Source of the DNA: an uncultured beta proteobacterium
Lineage (GTDB): Bacteria > Pseudomonadota > Gammaproteobacteria > Burkholderiales > Burkholderiaceae_B
Assembly: GCA_903821335.1 (NCBI GenBank)
Contig: CAIJKV010000090.1
Span: 1-35,977 of the forward strand
Direction: 5' to 3'
Length of the DNA: 35,977 bases
Below the pieces are notes generated by a model, which worked only from the letters and a program-made list of their open reading frames with translations, ran no database searches and was not told where the DNA came from. The translations under genes and the position numbers were made by a program. Positions 8,499 through 17,885 of the stretch are shown here, one piece after another (the stretch's first letter is position 1; every line of letters begins with the position of its first letter).

Positions 8499-9278
8499 CT
8501 ACTGGGGAGCGCTGTTGATAATTCCTGGCAGTGGTGTCAGAGACGGGTTCTGCCATGGTCCGGGAATCTGTTGCACTGTGGGGGCGTCAGGCGCGGTGAA
8601 TTCAAGTTCCGCATTTTGCGATTCCTGGGATTTCAGGAGGTCCCAGCGCTCGGCCACTTCCGGCGCCGTCATGCGCCGCACGATACGTGCGACCAGGCTG
8701 CGTTGCATGTCCTTGAACAGCGTGGCCTGTTCGCCTTCTTTTGCTTGCACGAACCGGACGTCAAAGGGCAGGCTGCGCACGGCGTTGAGGGTCGTGTCGG
8801 GCAGGATGATCTGCCTTCTGGAATCAACCAGCCGGAAGGTGAACCGAAGGGTCAGTTCGTACTCTTCGACCTGCCCCTGGGCATTGAGGGAAACCTGTCG
8901 CGTGTTGCGAATTTCTGCAACCTGCACCAGCTGTGCCTGTGCAATCTTCATTGCTTTGTCACGCTTGACCCGGGTGATCACGCGGGGGTCTTCGGTGTCA
9001 TCGTCCTCGGTAAAGTCAGCCAGGGTCAGCGTGATGTCAGACACCTCGATCAGCTTGGTGTTGGGAGACGCTGCGCGAATCGCCCGGCGCACGTCCGCCC
9101 CAAACTGGGTGTTGGCCGGAATAGTGATGAATAATGAATCAAACGGCAGCGGTGTCACACCCTGCATCTTGAACCCGCACGCACTCAGCATGCAGGTTGC
9201 GAGGCACAGCAGTGCCCATCGGCCCAGTCGGGCGGCTGATTGTGTGATGCTTGCGTTCAAAGCTTTGTGCACGTTCAT
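8499..9278 (-). CDS. lptE: LPS-assembly lipoprotein LptE
   Basis: I place the start at the ATG at 9278 because AGGA lies about 6 bases upstream; a TTG directly in front of it is less likely. This gives 259 residues. A lipoprotein signal peptide ends in LSAC with the lipidated cysteine C34, followed by GFKMQGVTPLPF, the typical beginning of mature LptE. LptE is an outer-membrane lipoprotein that plugs the LptD barrel and helps insert LPS into the outer leaflet. The C-terminal tail (VQQIPGPWQNPSLTPLP) is proline-rich and longer than the E. coli protein, as often seen in betaproteobacteria. It lies 25 bases after the leuS stop and 3 bases before holA. Confidence 0.92.
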   Translation of the reverse strand: MNVHKALNASITQSAARLGRWALLCLATCMLSACGFKMQGVTPLPFDSLFITIPANTQFGADVRRAIRAASPNTKLIEVSDITLTLADFTEDDDTEDPRVITRVKRDKAMKIAQAQLVQVAEIRNTRQVSLNAQGQVEEYELTLRFTFRLVDSRRQIILPDTTLNAVRSLPFDVRFVQAKEGEQATLFKDMQRSLVARIVRRMTAPEVAERWDLLKSQESQNAELEFTAPDAPTVQQIPGPWQNPSLTPLPGIINSAPQ

Positions 9279-9303
9279 CAATATCCTGTCGTTATCCGAC
9301 TAC

Positions 9304-11967
9304 TCAGCCGACCACGTTGACCAGTTTACCGGGGACCACGATTACACGCTTGGGTGGTCGGCCCTCAAGGTTGCGGGCAACCGCAACGTGTGCGAGGGCC
9401 AATTGCTCGATCAGTTCGCGGGTGGCCTCGCGCGCGACACTCAGGTTGCCCCGTAGTTTGCCGTTGACCTGCAGCACCAGTTCGATCTCGTCGGTGATCA
9501 GTGCGGCTTCGTCCACGTGTGGCCAGGGCGCATCAAGCAAATCGCCCAACTGGGTGCCGGCATAGCCCAGTTCGGCCCACAAATGCCAGGTCACGTGTGG
9601 GACAACCGGGTAGAGCACCCGCAGCAAGATTCCCGTCAACTCAGTGACGGCGGCATCGGCGAAAGCGGACTCACCCAGTGCCGCATCATCGATGGCATTG
9701 AGCATTTTCATGCAAGCCGACACCACGGTGTTGTACTGGATACGCTGGTAGTCGTAGTCAGCCTGCCTGAGTAGTGCGTGAATTTCAAAACGCAGTTTCT
9801 TGATTTCCGTGCTCGCTGCCGACCAATTGGTGACCGGGTGTGCCAGGCCGCGCGCGATAGACGCCTGCCGCTGATGGCACAGCAACCATAATCGGCGCAG
9901 AAAGCGGTTTGAACCCTCGACGCCCGAGTCCGACCATTCCAGCGTTTGTTCCGGGGGGGCTGTAAACATCACGAACAGCCGTGCCGTGTCGGCACCCAGC
10001 GTATCGATTAGTGATTGCGGGTCGACACCGTTGTTTTTCGACTTTGACATCGTGCCCACGCCACCGTATGAGATCGCGCGTCCGTCTGCCTTGAGGCGGG
10101 CGCCGGAAATGGCACCCTTGGCGTCATAATCGTTCTCAACCTCTTCAGGCCAGAAATATTCGATGCCACCTTTTTCGTTTTTGGCTGAGTAGAGATGATT
10201 GAGCACCATGCCCTGGCACAGCAACCTGGTGAAGGGCTCGTCAAACGTGACCAGACCGAGGTCGCGCATGACGCGTGTCCAAAAACGCGCGTAGAGCAAG
10301 TGCAGCACGGCGTGTTCAATGCCGCCGATGTACTGGTCCATTGGCATCCAGTAGTCGTTGCGGGCATCGACCATCGCCTGGTCATTGCCAGGCGAGGTAT
10401 AGCGCATGAAGTACCAGGACGAATCGATGAAGGTATCCATCGTGTCAGTTTCGCGTCGTGCGGGCTTGCCGCAACGCGGGCAACTGCATGACAGGAAAGC
10501 TTCGTGCTTGGCCAGTGGGTTGCCGCTGCCATCGGGGATCAGGTCCTCGGGCAAGATGACGGGCAAGTCTTTTTCGGGCACGGGTACAGGACCACAGTGC
10601 TCACAGTGAATGATCGGGATCGGCGTGCCCCAGTAACGCTGTCGCGAAATGCCCCAGTCGCGCAGGCGCCAGGTCGTCTGGCGTGTACCCAGGCCGAGCC
10701 CTTCAAGGTTGCCGGCGATCGCATGGACTGCCTGCACAAAATCCAGACCATCGTATGGGCCTGAGTTGACCAGGCGACCAGACTGTTTGTCGGCATACCA
10801 CTCGTGCCAGAGCGCGGGGTTGAATGGCTTGTCGGCGACCTGGACCACTTGTGTGATGGTCAGGCCGTAAACGTTCGCAAACGCAAAGTCCCGTTCGTCG
10901 TGCGCGGGCACGCCCATCACTGCGCCGTCGCCGTAGCTCATCAGCACGTAGTTACCGACCCAGACCGGCACGGCCTCGCCCGTGAGGGGGTGTGTGACGA
11001 CCAGACCGGTATCCAGGCCTTCTTTTTCGCGGGTTGCCAGTTCGGCTTCGGTCGTGCCGCCCCGTTTGCATTGTTCGATAAAGGCTGCGATTGCGGTATT
11101 TGTCAGCGCGGCATGCGTGGCCAGGGGATGCTCGGGGGCCACGGCGCAAAAAGTCACGCCCATGATCGTGTCGACGCGGGTCGTAAAGACGTAGAGCTTG
11201 CCGTCCTGGATCAGCGCGCCTGACGGGTCGCGAATTGTGTGCGGAAAAGCAAAACGCACACCTTCACTTTTGCCGAGCCAGTTTTCCTGCATGGCGCGCA
11301 CGCGGTCGGGCCAGCCATCGAGGCCGTGCTGGACTTGTTCAAGCAGTTCGGGGGCGTAATCGGTAATGCGCAGGTAATACCCGGGGATTTCACGTTTTTC
11401 CACCGGGGCGCCTGAGCGCCAGCCGCGGCCATCAATGACTTGTTCATTGGCAAGCACAGTCTTGTCAACCGGGTCCCAATTGACCATCTGGGTCTTGCGG
11501 TAGGCGATGCCTTTTTCCAGCATCTTCAGGAACAGCCACTGGTTCCATTTGTAATAACTTGGGTCGCAGGCACACATTTCGCGTGACCAGTCGATTGCCA
11601 GTCCCATCGATTTCATCTGCTTTTTCATGTAAGCGATGTTGTCGTAGGTCCATTTTGCAGGAGGGACTTTGGATTTGATGGCCGCGTTCTCGGCGGGCAT
11701 GCCAAACGCATCCCAACCCATGGGCATCAACACGTTAAAGCCCCGCATACGCAAGTGCCGCGCCATCATGTCGTTGATGGTGTAATTGCGCACGTGGCCC
11801 ATATGCAGCTTGCCGCTGGGGTAGGGCAGCATGGAACAGGCGTAGAACTTGGGCTTGGGCACGCCCTGCGCGTCGGTGGCGTGCTCGGTGACACGATAAG
11901 CGTCGCGCCCGTCCCAGTTGGCATGGGCGGCGATTTCGACGGCGGTGGGAAGGTAGCGTTCCTGCAT
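9304..11967 (-). CDS. leuS: Leucyl-tRNA synthetase
   Basis: The protein has 887 residues from the ATG at 11967 ([11 protein letters not shown]), which matches the N-terminus of other LeuRS proteins. Upstream in-frame codons back to 12075 encode unrelated sequence. The HIGH-type motif is [19 protein letters not shown], the CP1 editing domain includes [20 protein letters not shown] (20 residues), and zinc-type cysteine pairs occur near [10 protein letters not shown] and CSCPRCG. The class I KMSKS motif reads [12 protein letters not shown], with threonine in place of the first lysine. It charges tRNA-Leu in the cytoplasm. It begins a run leuS-lptE-holA-proA-hemJ-rlmL; a terminator hairpin separates it from rpmG, so it needs its own promoter within 11968-12070. 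Confidence 0.97.
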   Translation of the reverse strand: MQERYLPTAVEIAAHANWDGRDAYRVTEHATDAQGVPKPKFYACSMLPYPSGKLHMGHVRNYTINDMMARHLRMRGFNVLMPMGWDAFGMPAENAAIKSKVPPAKWTYDNIAYMKKQMKSMGLAIDWSREMCACDPSYYKWNQWLFLKMLEKGIAYRKTQMVNWDPVDKTVLANEQVIDGRGWRSGAPVEKREIPGYYLRITDYAPELLEQVQHGLDGWPDRVRAMQENWLGKSEGVRFAFPHTIRDPSGALIQDGKLYVFTTRVDTIMGVTFCAVAPEHPLATHAALTNTAIAAFIEQCKRGGTTEAELATREKEGLDTGLVVTHPLTGEAVPVWVGNYVLMSYGDGAVMGVPAHDERDFAFANVYGLTITQVVQVADKPFNPALWHEWYADKQSGRLVNSGPYDGLDFVQAVHAIAGNLEGLGLGTRQTTWRLRDWGISRQRYWGTPIPIIHCEHCGPVPVPEKDLPVILPEDLIPDGSGNPLAKHEAFLSCSCPRCGKPARRETDTMDTFIDSSWYFMRYTSPGNDQAMVDARNDYWMPMDQYIGGIEHAVLHLLYARFWTRVMRDLGLVTFDEPFTRLLCQGMVLNHLYSAKNEKGGIEYFWPEEVENDYDAKGAISGARLKADGRAISYGGVGTMSKSKNNGVDPQSLIDTLGADTARLFVMFTAPPEQTLEWSDSGVEGSNRFLRRLWLLCHQRQASIARGLAHPVTNWSAASTEIKKLRFEIHALLRQADYDYQRIQYNTVVSACMKMLNAIDDAALGESAFADAAVTELTGILLRVLYPVVPHVTWHLWAELGYAGTQLGDLLDAPWPHVDEAALITDEIELVLQVNGKLRGNLSVAREATRELIEQLALAHVAVARNLEGRPPKRVIVVPGKLVNVVG

Positions 11968-12069
11968 GTGTGCGGCCAGAGTGAAAAGTGGAGGGGCGAG
12001 CGCGCCCGGCAAGCCAAACATTATAGATGGACGTAGCCTGAGCCCGCGAAATGCCTTGTGAAGCCAGTA

Positions 12070-12098
12070 ATGCAAACAGCCCCGCGTCGGCGGGGCTG
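12070..12098 (-). terminator. Rho-independent terminator after rpmBG
   Basis: A perfect 9-base-pair stem (CAGCCCCGC / GCGGGGCTG, 12077-12085 and 12090-12098) closes a 4-base loop. On the minus strand it is followed by TTTGCATT, a short imperfect U-run. It lies 59 bases after the rpmG stop and about 100 bases before the leuS start, so it most likely ends the ribosomal-protein transcript. Confidence 0.75.
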
Positions 12099-12156
12099 CT
12101 TTCAGAGCAAAAACCTGAGTCGGACGAACAACGAACCGAACTCGAAACCGGCTGAA

Positions 12157-12327
12157 TTACTTCAGTTTGGTTTCTTTGTAGTCAACATGCTTGCGAGCGA
12201 CCGGATCAAATTTCTTGATCAGCATCTTTTCAGGCATGTTGCGCTTGTTTTTGGTCGTGGTATAGAAATGACCCGTGCCGGCTGTCGACTCGAGCTTGAT
12301 TTTTTCGCGTGCACCTTTTGAGGCCAT
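12157..12327 (-). CDS. rpmG: 50S ribosomal protein L33
   Basis: The ATG at 12327 opens a 56-residue basic protein beginning [19 protein letters not shown] and ending [11 protein letters not shown]. This is the characteristic L33 sequence, including the [10 protein letters not shown] stretch. It has no cysteines, so it is the zinc-independent (C-minus) form. L33 binds near the ribosomal E site. An AGGAG ribosome-binding site lies about 6 bases before the ATG. It follows rpmB by 11 bases in the standard rpmB-rpmG pair and is followed by a strong terminator. Confidence 0.97.
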   Translation of the reverse strand: MASKGAREKIKLESTAGTGHFYTTTKNKRNMPEKMLIKKFDPVARKHVDYKETKLK

Positions 12328-12338
12328 GGTGTGCTCCT

Positions 12339-12575
12339 TTAAACGATTTCGCCGCGGGCACGCAGGTCGACCAGAATGACATCAATGCCAAGCTTGTCGA
12401 TCGTACGGATCGCGTTTGTAGATACGCGCAGGCGTATCCAACGGTTTTCGCTCTCAACCCAGAAACGACGTGACTGCAGATTAGGCAGAAAACGACGCTT
12501 AGTCTTGTTGTTAGCGTGTGAAACATTGTTGCCCACCATCGGGGCTTTTCCGGTAACTTGGCAAACGCGTGCCAT
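12339..12575 (-). CDS. rpmB: 50S ribosomal protein L28
   Basis: The protein has 78 residues, the usual length, beginning [20 protein letters not shown] and containing [15 protein letters not shown] and the closing [10 protein letters not shown]. These features are diagnostic of L28. Only one cysteine (C5) is present, so it lacks the paired zinc cysteines of the C-plus form. It is the first gene of the rpmB-rpmG operon. The promoter is expected in the 154 bases upstream (12576-12729). Confidence 0.97.
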   Translation of the reverse strand: MARVCQVTGKAPMVGNNVSHANNKTKRRFLPNLQSRRFWVESENRWIRLRVSTNAIRTIDKLGIDVILVDLRARGEIV

Positions 12576-12666
12576 GGCTGCACCTATATAGAATTCAGAG
12601 AATTTGGTTGCGATCAGCGTGCGCCTTTTTGCGAGATAGCCCCCGCAGCCTGGAACCCACAGTGTG

Positions 12667-12696
12667 TAATGACCGTGGCGCAGCCTTTTACGTCAA
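12667..12696 (-). promoter_or_regulatory. Candidate promoter for rpmB-rpmG
   Basis: On the minus strand a strong -35 match, TTGACG (12691-12696), is followed after 18 bases by TCATTA (12667-12672) as a weak -10. It is the best sigma70-like pair in the only intergenic space upstream of rpmB. The predicted leader would be about 85 bases long. Confidence 0.4.
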
Positions 12697-12729
12697 GCCT
12701 TGGATTCTAATACGAAATCAAGGATTTAA

Positions 12730-13920
12730 TCAAGTGGCACGTGCAGCGCGACCAATCAGCCAGGCGAGAAAACCACAAGTTGCCAGGACAAGTGCCAGTG
12801 GCAAGGGGCTGGTCGTGGGCCACAGACTGATCATGATCCCTGCAAATGCCCCGCAGGACATGGTAATTGTTCCCAGCATCGCCGAGGCCGAACCCAGGTG
12901 CTTGCCCTGCGCCGACATGGCCATTGCCGCCGAATTGGGACCCACGAAACCCTGGCTTGCCAGAAAACACATCAGGCAGGCCATCAGCAACGGCAGGCTG
13001 ACCCAGCCCGCCAGTGTCAGCACCACCGAGGCCAGCCCCGCGACCATCATTGCCCGCAGCGCCCAGGGCAATATCTGTTCCGGACGCCGATTGTTGAGCA
13101 GTCGGGCGTTAATCTGCGAACCCATGATCAGGCTGGCGGCGTTCATCCCGAACAGCAGTCCGTAGTATTGCGGCGCAATGCCGAAGTATTCGATGAAGAC
13201 GCGAGGTGAACCGGCGATGTAGCCGAACATGCCGGCAGAACCCATGCCGCCAGACAGGGAAAAGAGCATGAACGACCGGTCTCGCAACAGCGTACCGTAG
13301 GTTCGCAGGATATTGCCCCAGCTCAGCAAGATCACCCGCTCTGGATGCAGGGATTCGACCATGATGCGCGATACCGTGAACATCAGCACGGCGGCCCCCG
13401 CCGTCATGACAACGAAAAGTCCTCGCCAGCCAGTGAGTTCGAGTAACTGGCCACCGATGACAGGCGCCAGGATGGGCGCCACGCCCATGACCAGCATCAG
13501 CATCGACAGGGCGCGGGCGGCTTCCTGGGTGTCATAGTGGTCTCGGATGACCGCGCGCGAGATGACCATGCCCGAAGCCCCGCCCATGGCCTGCACCAGT
13601 CGGCAGGCGGTCAGGACCTCAACGTTGGGCGCCAGCGCACAGCCGGCCGAGGCCAGGATGTAGAGCGCCAGGCCGGCGTAAAGAGGGGGGATCCGGCCAT
13701 ACCGGTCGGCCAGCGGGCCATAAGCCAGTTGCGCCCAGGCCATGCCGGCCAGATAGGCGGCCAGCGTGCGCTCAACCTGACCTGCCGAGGTGTTCAGCCC
13801 CTGAGCAATCGCTGGGAACGCCGGCAGGTACATGTCGATGGACACGGGACCAATCGCCGTGAGCGCGCCCATCAGGATCAGCCAGCCTGGCAACCCTATT
13901 GCAGTCAACCACGAAGACAT
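12730..13920 (-). CDS. Bcr/CflA-family multidrug efflux MFS transporter
   Basis: I choose the ATG at 13920 (MSSWLTAIGLPGWLILM), giving 396 residues, the normal size of this family. The longer reading from 14013 adds 31 polar residues with no family resemblance. Twelve hydrophobic segments are apparent. Family signatures include SIDMYLPAFPAIA in the first helix region, GPLADRYGRIPPLY (the MFS loop 2-3 motif), RLVQAMGGASGMVISRAVIRD, and GVAPILAPVIGG. Bcr/CflA proteins are proton-driven inner-membrane exporters of drugs such as bicyclomycin, chloramphenicol or sulfonamides; the substrate here cannot be told. It is divergent from the cyclopropane synthase gene across 251 bases. Confidence 0.88.
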   Translation of the reverse strand: MSSWLTAIGLPGWLILMGALTAIGPVSIDMYLPAFPAIAQGLNTSAGQVERTLAAYLAGMAWAQLAYGPLADRYGRIPPLYAGLALYILASAGCALAPNVEVLTACRLVQAMGGASGMVISRAVIRDHYDTQEAARALSMLMLVMGVAPILAPVIGGQLLELTGWRGLFVVMTAGAAVLMFTVSRIMVESLHPERVILLSWGNILRTYGTLLRDRSFMLFSLSGGMGSAGMFGYIAGSPRVFIEYFGIAPQYYGLLFGMNAASLIMGSQINARLLNNRRPEQILPWALRAMMVAGLASVVLTLAGWVSLPLLMACLMCFLASQGFVGPNSAAMAMSAQGKHLGSASAMLGTITMSCGAFAGIMISLWPTTSPLPLALVLATCGFLAWLIGRAARAT

Positions 13921-14014
13921 TGCATCCCAATATTCAAGGCGTCCCGGTTCGAGGTCTCGCGAGGCGAGTTGACCCGCCTTTGCGGTCGTGCGACCCCTGC
14001 TTCCAGTGATCAAA

Positions 14015-14043
14015 CTACAACAAATAATGTATCACGCAGTCAA
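14015..14043 (-). promoter_or_regulatory. Weak candidate promoter for the Bcr/CflA gene
   Basis: On the minus strand, TTGACT (14038-14043) is a good -35 hexamer, followed at 17 bases by TTGTAG (14015-14020), a poor -10. It lies about 95 bases upstream of the chosen ATG. Confidence 0.25.
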
Positions 14044-14066
14044 TCATGCGCGGGTCTCTCCTTGCG

Positions 14067-14125
14067 TTGTATTCACAGGCAAAAATTTCCGATAAAGTTG
14101 TCTTTAGGCAAGGGAGGGCCTAAAG
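14067..14125 (+). promoter_or_regulatory. Candidate cfa promoter with perfect 8-bp inverted repeat at the expected start of transcription
   Basis: TTGTAT (14067-14072) and GATAAA (14091-14096) are 18 bases apart and could form a moderate promoter. Right after it lies an exact inverted repeat, CTTTAGGC (14102-14109) and GCCTAAAG (14118-14125), separated by 8 bases. Its position fits either an operator over the transcription start or a hairpin at the 5' end of the leader. The GTG start of cfa is 46 bases downstream. Confidence 0.4.
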
Positions 14126-14171
14126 CGCAAGAACTTATTCAGATTCTCCCCAGATATCCTGAGGATTCGAC

Positions 14172-15425
14172 GTGAACCCGTTGCTCTCATCTGTGGAAAA
14201 AAAGCTGTTGGCGCTGCCCGTCCGGGTGAGTCTGGTGTTGCCGCACGGCAAGCGACTCGGGCATGAGCAGCCGGATGTCACCTTCGTCGCACGGGAAAGC
14301 CTGACGCTGGCCAATATGGCCTCGGGCGATGTCGGCCTGATCGGCGAAGACTATGTGGAGGGGCGGTGCGATATACAGGGAACGATGCGCAACGTGATGA
14401 AAGTTGCCGAGGCATTGCTGCCGGGTTCGCCGGTCGACGCGGCGCGCGTCGGTTGGCTGACAACGATAGTGGGTCGACTGATCTCGGTGTGGCGCCATTC
14501 AATCGAGCGCGACGCCAGGCATATCGAGTTTCACTACGATCTCTCCGATGACTTCTACGGGCTTTGGCTCGATCCGCACCGCGTGTATTCGTGTGCGTAT
14601 TATCCGCAGCCTGATACCGGGCTCGCGCAGGCGCAGGAAGCCAAACTTGACCTGATCTGCCGCAAGCTGCGCTTGCAGCCGGGTGAGCGCTTCCTGGACG
14701 TCGGGGCGGGCTGGGGCGGGTTGTTGCTGTGGGCCGCTGAACATTATGGGGTCGATGCGACCGGCATCACGCTGTCGCATAACCAGCATGCCCACGTCAC
14801 CCGGGTGATCGAGCAAAAGGGGCTGTCCGCACGGGTGCGGGTGCAACTGATTGACTACCGCAAGCTTGACGTGAAACAGCCCTTTGACAAGATCGCGTCG
14901 GTCGGGATGTTTGAACACGTTGGTCGCGCGCAGTTAACGGAATACTTTGCCCGGTTGCGCACCTTGCTGCGTCCGGGTGGCCTGATCATGAATCATGGCA
15001 TTACGGCGGGTGGCGTCTACAACCCCCAGCTGGGTTGCGGGCTTGGGGATTTCATTGAAAAATATATCTTCCCGGGCGGCGAACTGACTCACATCGGCCA
15101 CGTGCTGGCGAATATGGCGGATGGCGGGCTGGAGGCGGTCGATGTTGAAAACCTGCGCCCCCATTACGCACGTACGCTGTGGGCCTGGAGCGATGCATTG
15201 GAAAGCCAGCTCGACGCCGCGACACTGGTGCTGCCGGGTGAGCAGGGCGTGCGCGCGTTGCGCGCCTACCGACTCTATCTGGCGGGTTGTGCCATGGGGT
15301 TCGAGCATGGCTGGGTCGCCTTGCATCAGATACTCGCGCAGCACACCCCCACGGGACGTGCCGACGAGCTCGATTTGCCCGGCGACCTGGCGTACCCATG
15401 GCGGCGCAGCTATATCTACGTTTAG
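14172..15425 (+). CDS. cfa: Cyclopropane-fatty-acyl-phospholipid synthase family methyltransferase
   Basis: The protein has 417 residues and starts with GTG at 14172; GAGGA sits 7 bases upstream and supports it. The C-terminal part is a class I SAM-dependent methyltransferase: [14 protein letters not shown] (121-134), YSCAYY (139-144), the SAM loop LDVGAGWGG (175-183), GITLSHNQ, and MFEHVG with the conserved glutamate. These are the hallmarks of Cfa, which adds a methylene bridge to unsaturated acyl chains of membrane phospholipids. The N-terminal 110 residues correspond to the lipid-binding domain. Cfa is typically induced in stationary phase or acid stress. The stop overlaps, tail to tail, the stop of the convergent oxidoreductase gene. 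Confidence 0.9.
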   Translation: MNPLLSSVEKKLLALPVRVSLVLPHGKRLGHEQPDVTFVARESLTLANMASGDVGLIGEDYVEGRCDIQGTMRNVMKVAEALLPGSPVDAARVGWLTTIVGRLISVWRHSIERDARHIEFHYDLSDDFYGLWLDPHRVYSCAYYPQPDTGLAQAQEAKLDLICRKLRLQPGERFLDVGAGWGGLLLWAAEHYGVDATGITLSHNQHAHVTRVIEQKGLSARVRVQLIDYRKLDVKQPFDKIASVGMFEHVGRAQLTEYFARLRTLLRPGGLIMNHGITAGGVYNPQLGCGLGDFIEKYIFPGGELTHIGHVLANMADGGLEAVDVENLRPHYARTLWAWSDALESQLDAATLVLPGEQGVRALRAYRLYLAGCAMGFEHGWVALHQILAQHTPTGRADELDLPGDLAYPWRRSYIYV

Positions 15426-16435
15426 AGGGTGGTCGGCGTTGCCTGCAAGGTTTTCATAACCTGCGCCGCGATTTCGAACGAGTGCAGTCTGGCTTGGTGC
15501 TCAAAAATCTGGCCAGTCATCATGAATTCACTGGCACCGGTCTTCTCAATCAGTTGCCGCAGACCGCGTTCGAGCGTTTCGGGCGACCCCACCACAGAGC
15601 AGGAAAGCTGGTCGGTGACCGCGGCTTTTTCCTGAAGTGACCAGAAGGTATCCATGTTGTCGATTGGGGGCGGCAATTGCCCGCGCGTGTTGCGCCGCAT
15701 GCGGGTAAAGTGCTGCTGCTGGGTCGTAAACAGATGGCGGGCCTGTTCATCCGTGTCGGCTGCGACGATGTTGACCCCGATCATGGCGTGCGGCCTGGCA
15801 AGCTGTGTGGATGGCTTGAACAGCCGGTGATAAGTACGCAGGGCGTCAAACAGGTCGTCGGGCGCAAAGTGCGACGCGAACGCATAGGGCAAGCCGAAAT
15901 GTGCGGCAAGTTGGGCGCCGTACAGGCTGGAACCCAGTATCCAGATTGGCACCTCAAGCCCGGCGCCGGGAATGGCCTTGACGGCCTGGTCCGGTTGCAC
16001 CGGCCCAAAATAATGCTGGAGCTCCTGGACGTCCTGGGGAAATTGGTCGGCACTTCCCGTCAGGTCACGGCGTAGCGCGCGTGCCGTGAGTGGATCCGTA
16101 CCCGGAGCGCGACCCAGACCGAGGTCGATCCGATTCGGGAACAGCGAGGCCAGCGTGCCGAATTGTTCGGCGATGACCAAGGGGGCGTGGTTGGGCAGCA
16201 TGATGCCCCCCGAGCCGACCCGGATGCTGGATGTGCCCCCGGCCACGTAGCCAATGACGACGGCCGTGGCTGAACTGGCGTTGCCGGTCATATTGTGGTG
16301 CTCGGCCAGCCAATAGCGGGTGTATCCCCATTTTTCGGCGTGCTGGGCCAGATCCCGGGAGTGATGCAGCGCGTCGGCGGCGGTAAAGCCCTGGGGAATT
16401 GGGGAAAGGTCCAGAATCGAGTAAGGGATGGTCAT
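15422..16435 (-). CDS. LLM-class flavin-dependent oxidoreductase (luciferase-like, YhbW type)
   Basis: The protein has 337 residues of the bacterial-luciferase-like TIM-barrel family. It shows the opening [25 protein letters not shown], the strand [15 protein letters not shown], and [17 protein letters not shown], all standard for the YhbW-like group. Such proteins use reduced FMN and oxygen to oxidise an organic substrate; most members, including E. coli YhbW, have no proven substrate. The start is ATG 16435. It is divergent from the thiolase gene over 94 bases and convergent with cfa, with TAA (15422-15424) and TAG (15423-15425) interleaved. Confidence 0.88.
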   Translation of the reverse strand: MTIPYSILDLSPIPQGFTAADALHHSRDLAQHAEKWGYTRYWLAEHHNMTGNASSATAVVIGYVAGGTSSIRVGSGGIMLPNHAPLVIAEQFGTLASLFPNRIDLGLGRAPGTDPLTARALRRDLTGSADQFPQDVQELQHYFGPVQPDQAVKAIPGAGLEVPIWILGSSLYGAQLAAHFGLPYAFASHFAPDDLFDALRTYHRLFKPSTQLARPHAMIGVNIVAADTDEQARHLFTTQQQHFTRMRRNTRGQLPPPIDNMDTFWSLQEKAAVTDQLSCSVVGSPETLERGLRQLIEKTGASEFMMTGQIFEHQARLHSFEIAAQVMKTLQATPTTL

Positions 16436-16465
16436 GATGTAATTTAATTTCCACGCGGGTTATGC

Positions 16466-16493
16466 TTGACCACTGGATTGTGCCAAATAAAAC
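16466..16493 (+). promoter_or_regulatory. Candidate promoter for the thiolase gene
   Basis: TTGACC (16466-16471) is followed after 16 bases by TAAAAC (16488-16493). It lies about 37 bases before the thiolase ATG, inside the 94-base divergent gap. The -35 is good and the -10 is moderate. Confidence 0.4.
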
Positions 16494-16529
16494 CGAGTAG
16501 TACCCCAAAAACATTTAAAGGAGCGTTTC

Positions 16530-17711
16530 ATGCGCGAAGTCTGGGTCACTGGTGCGGCAAGAACTGCGATTGGAGATTTTGGTGGCGGGTTGAAAGACGT
16601 GCCTCCTTGCGATTTGGGCGCGACCGTCGTCAAGGCGGTGTTGCAGCGCTCGGGCGTGGATGGCTCGGAAGTCGGCCACCTGGCTTTTGGTCACGTCATT
16701 CCGACCGAAGCCCGCGATATGTATATTTCACGCCTGGTTGCCATCAATGGCGGTCTGCCCCTGACCTCGGCTGCCTTTAACGTCAACCGATTGTGCGGTT
16801 CCGGTTTGCAGGCCATTGTTTCGGCGTCGCAGTCCATTTTGCTGGGTGACACCGAAATGGCCATCGGTGGCGGCGCAGAATGCATGAGCCGTGGCGGGTA
16901 CCTGTCGGAAACACAGCGTTGGGGCTCGCGCATGGGTGATTCCAAGGTGACTGACATGATGGTCGGCGCCCTGACCGATCCGTTCGGTCGGATGCACATG
17001 GGCGTCACGGCTGAAAACGTCGCGGCCAAGTTTGGGATTTCACGTGCCGACCAGGATGCGCTGGCGCTTGAATCGCATCGTCGTGCGGCACAGGCGCAGG
17101 ACGAAGGCCGGTTTGACGACCAGATCGTGCCTGTTGTCATCAAGACGCGCAAAGGCGAAGTGCAGTTCAAAGTGGACGAACATCCCCGCCGTGACATCAC
17201 CGCCGAGGGTCTTGCCGGCCTGCGCGCCGTCTTTATCAAGGAAAACGGTACGGTAACTGCCGGTAACGCGTCTGGCATCAACGACGGCGCCGGCGCCGTG
17301 CTGCTGATGAGTGGCGAAGCCCTCAAGTCGAGCGGCGCCAAGCCACTGGCGCGTCTGGTGGCCTATGCGCATGCCGGTGTTGACCCCAATATCATGGGGA
17401 TTGGACCCGTCCCGGCTACGCAGGCTGTGCTCAAGCGTGCCGGTCTCACCATCGAGCAGATGGATGTGATCGAGGCCAATGAGGCCTTCGCCGCACAGGC
17501 CTGCGCCGTGGCCAAGGAACTTAAGCTTGATCCGGCGAAATTAAACCCCAATGGCAGCGGGATCTCGCTGGGTCATCCCGTGGGCGCGACCGGTGCCATC
17601 GTGACCATCAAGGCGTTGTATGAACTGCAACGTACCGGCGGTCGTTACGCACTGGTCACTATGTGTATCGGTGGTGGCCAGGGCATCGCTGCAATTTTTG
17701 AACGTGCCTGA
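16530..17711 (+). CDS. bktB: Acetyl-CoA acetyltransferase / beta-ketothiolase, BktB-like
   Basis: The protein has 393 residues with all thiolase catalytic residues: nucleophile C89 in NRLCGSGLQAIVSA, H349 in SLGHPVGATGA, and C379 in MCIGGGQG. It condenses acetyl-CoA with an acyl-CoA, or runs the reverse cleavage. Segments such as PTEARDMYISR, GVTAENVA and the C-terminal YALVTMCIGGGQGIAAIFER resemble Ralstonia/Cupriavidus BktB as I remember it, the thiolase used for C4-C5 polyhydroxyalkanoate precursors. PhaA- or AtoB-type roles cannot be excluded; no phaB or phaC lies nearby. A strong AAGGAG site is 7 bases before the ATG. A 5-bp stem with a TTTT loop follows the stop (17713-17726), but without a U-run. 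Confidence 0.92.
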   Translation: MREVWVTGAARTAIGDFGGGLKDVPPCDLGATVVKAVLQRSGVDGSEVGHLAFGHVIPTEARDMYISRLVAINGGLPLTSAAFNVNRLCGSGLQAIVSASQSILLGDTEMAIGGGAECMSRGGYLSETQRWGSRMGDSKVTDMMVGALTDPFGRMHMGVTAENVAAKFGISRADQDALALESHRRAAQAQDEGRFDDQIVPVVIKTRKGEVQFKVDEHPRRDITAEGLAGLRAVFIKENGTVTAGNASGINDGAGAVLLMSGEALKSSGAKPLARLVAYAHAGVDPNIMGIGPVPATQAVLKRAGLTIEQMDVIEANEAFAAQACAVAKELKLDPAKLNPNGSGISLGHPVGATGAIVTIKALYELQRTGGRYALVTMCIGGGQGIAAIFERA

Positions 17712-17750
17712 ACGCCATTTTTGGCGCACTGTTTCCGGATAGCCAGTGCA

Positions 17751-17805
17751 GGATCAAGCGGGGTCTCGGATCAAGCGGGGGTCTCAGGGATAAAGCGGGG
17801 TCTCA
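17751..17805. repeat. Three degenerate 17-19-bp tandem repeats
   Basis: The unit GGATCAAGCGGGGTCTC (17751-17767) is followed directly by a second copy with one extra G and a terminal A (17768-17786). A third copy reads GGGATAAAGCGGGGTCTCA (17787-17805). A related AAAGGGGCTCC and a run of eight T follow at 17808-17826. The repeats fill the gap between the thiolase gene and radC. I see no open reading frame or clear hairpin. They may be a remnant of a REP-like or transposase-associated repeat, but that is only a suggestion. Confidence 0.8.
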
Positions 17806-17885
17806 GTAAAGGGGCTCCGTTTTTTTTGCGTTGACGCTTGCGTGGACTGCTGCGCTGATCGCTGCGCCCGCCAAGGCGCTTGCCG

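Noticed and set aside
8280-9456. Two long plus-strand frames opposite holA and lptE
   Set aside because: They mirror the coding of the real genes and have no ribosome-binding site or family motifs.
17713-17726. Small hairpin (CGCCA-TTTT-TGGCG) just after the thiolase stop as a terminator
   Set aside because: The stem is only 5 bp and no U-run follows, so I do not list it as a terminator.
17751-17805. CRISPR array
   Set aside because: The repeats are adjacent with no spacers, too few, and no cas genes are nearby.
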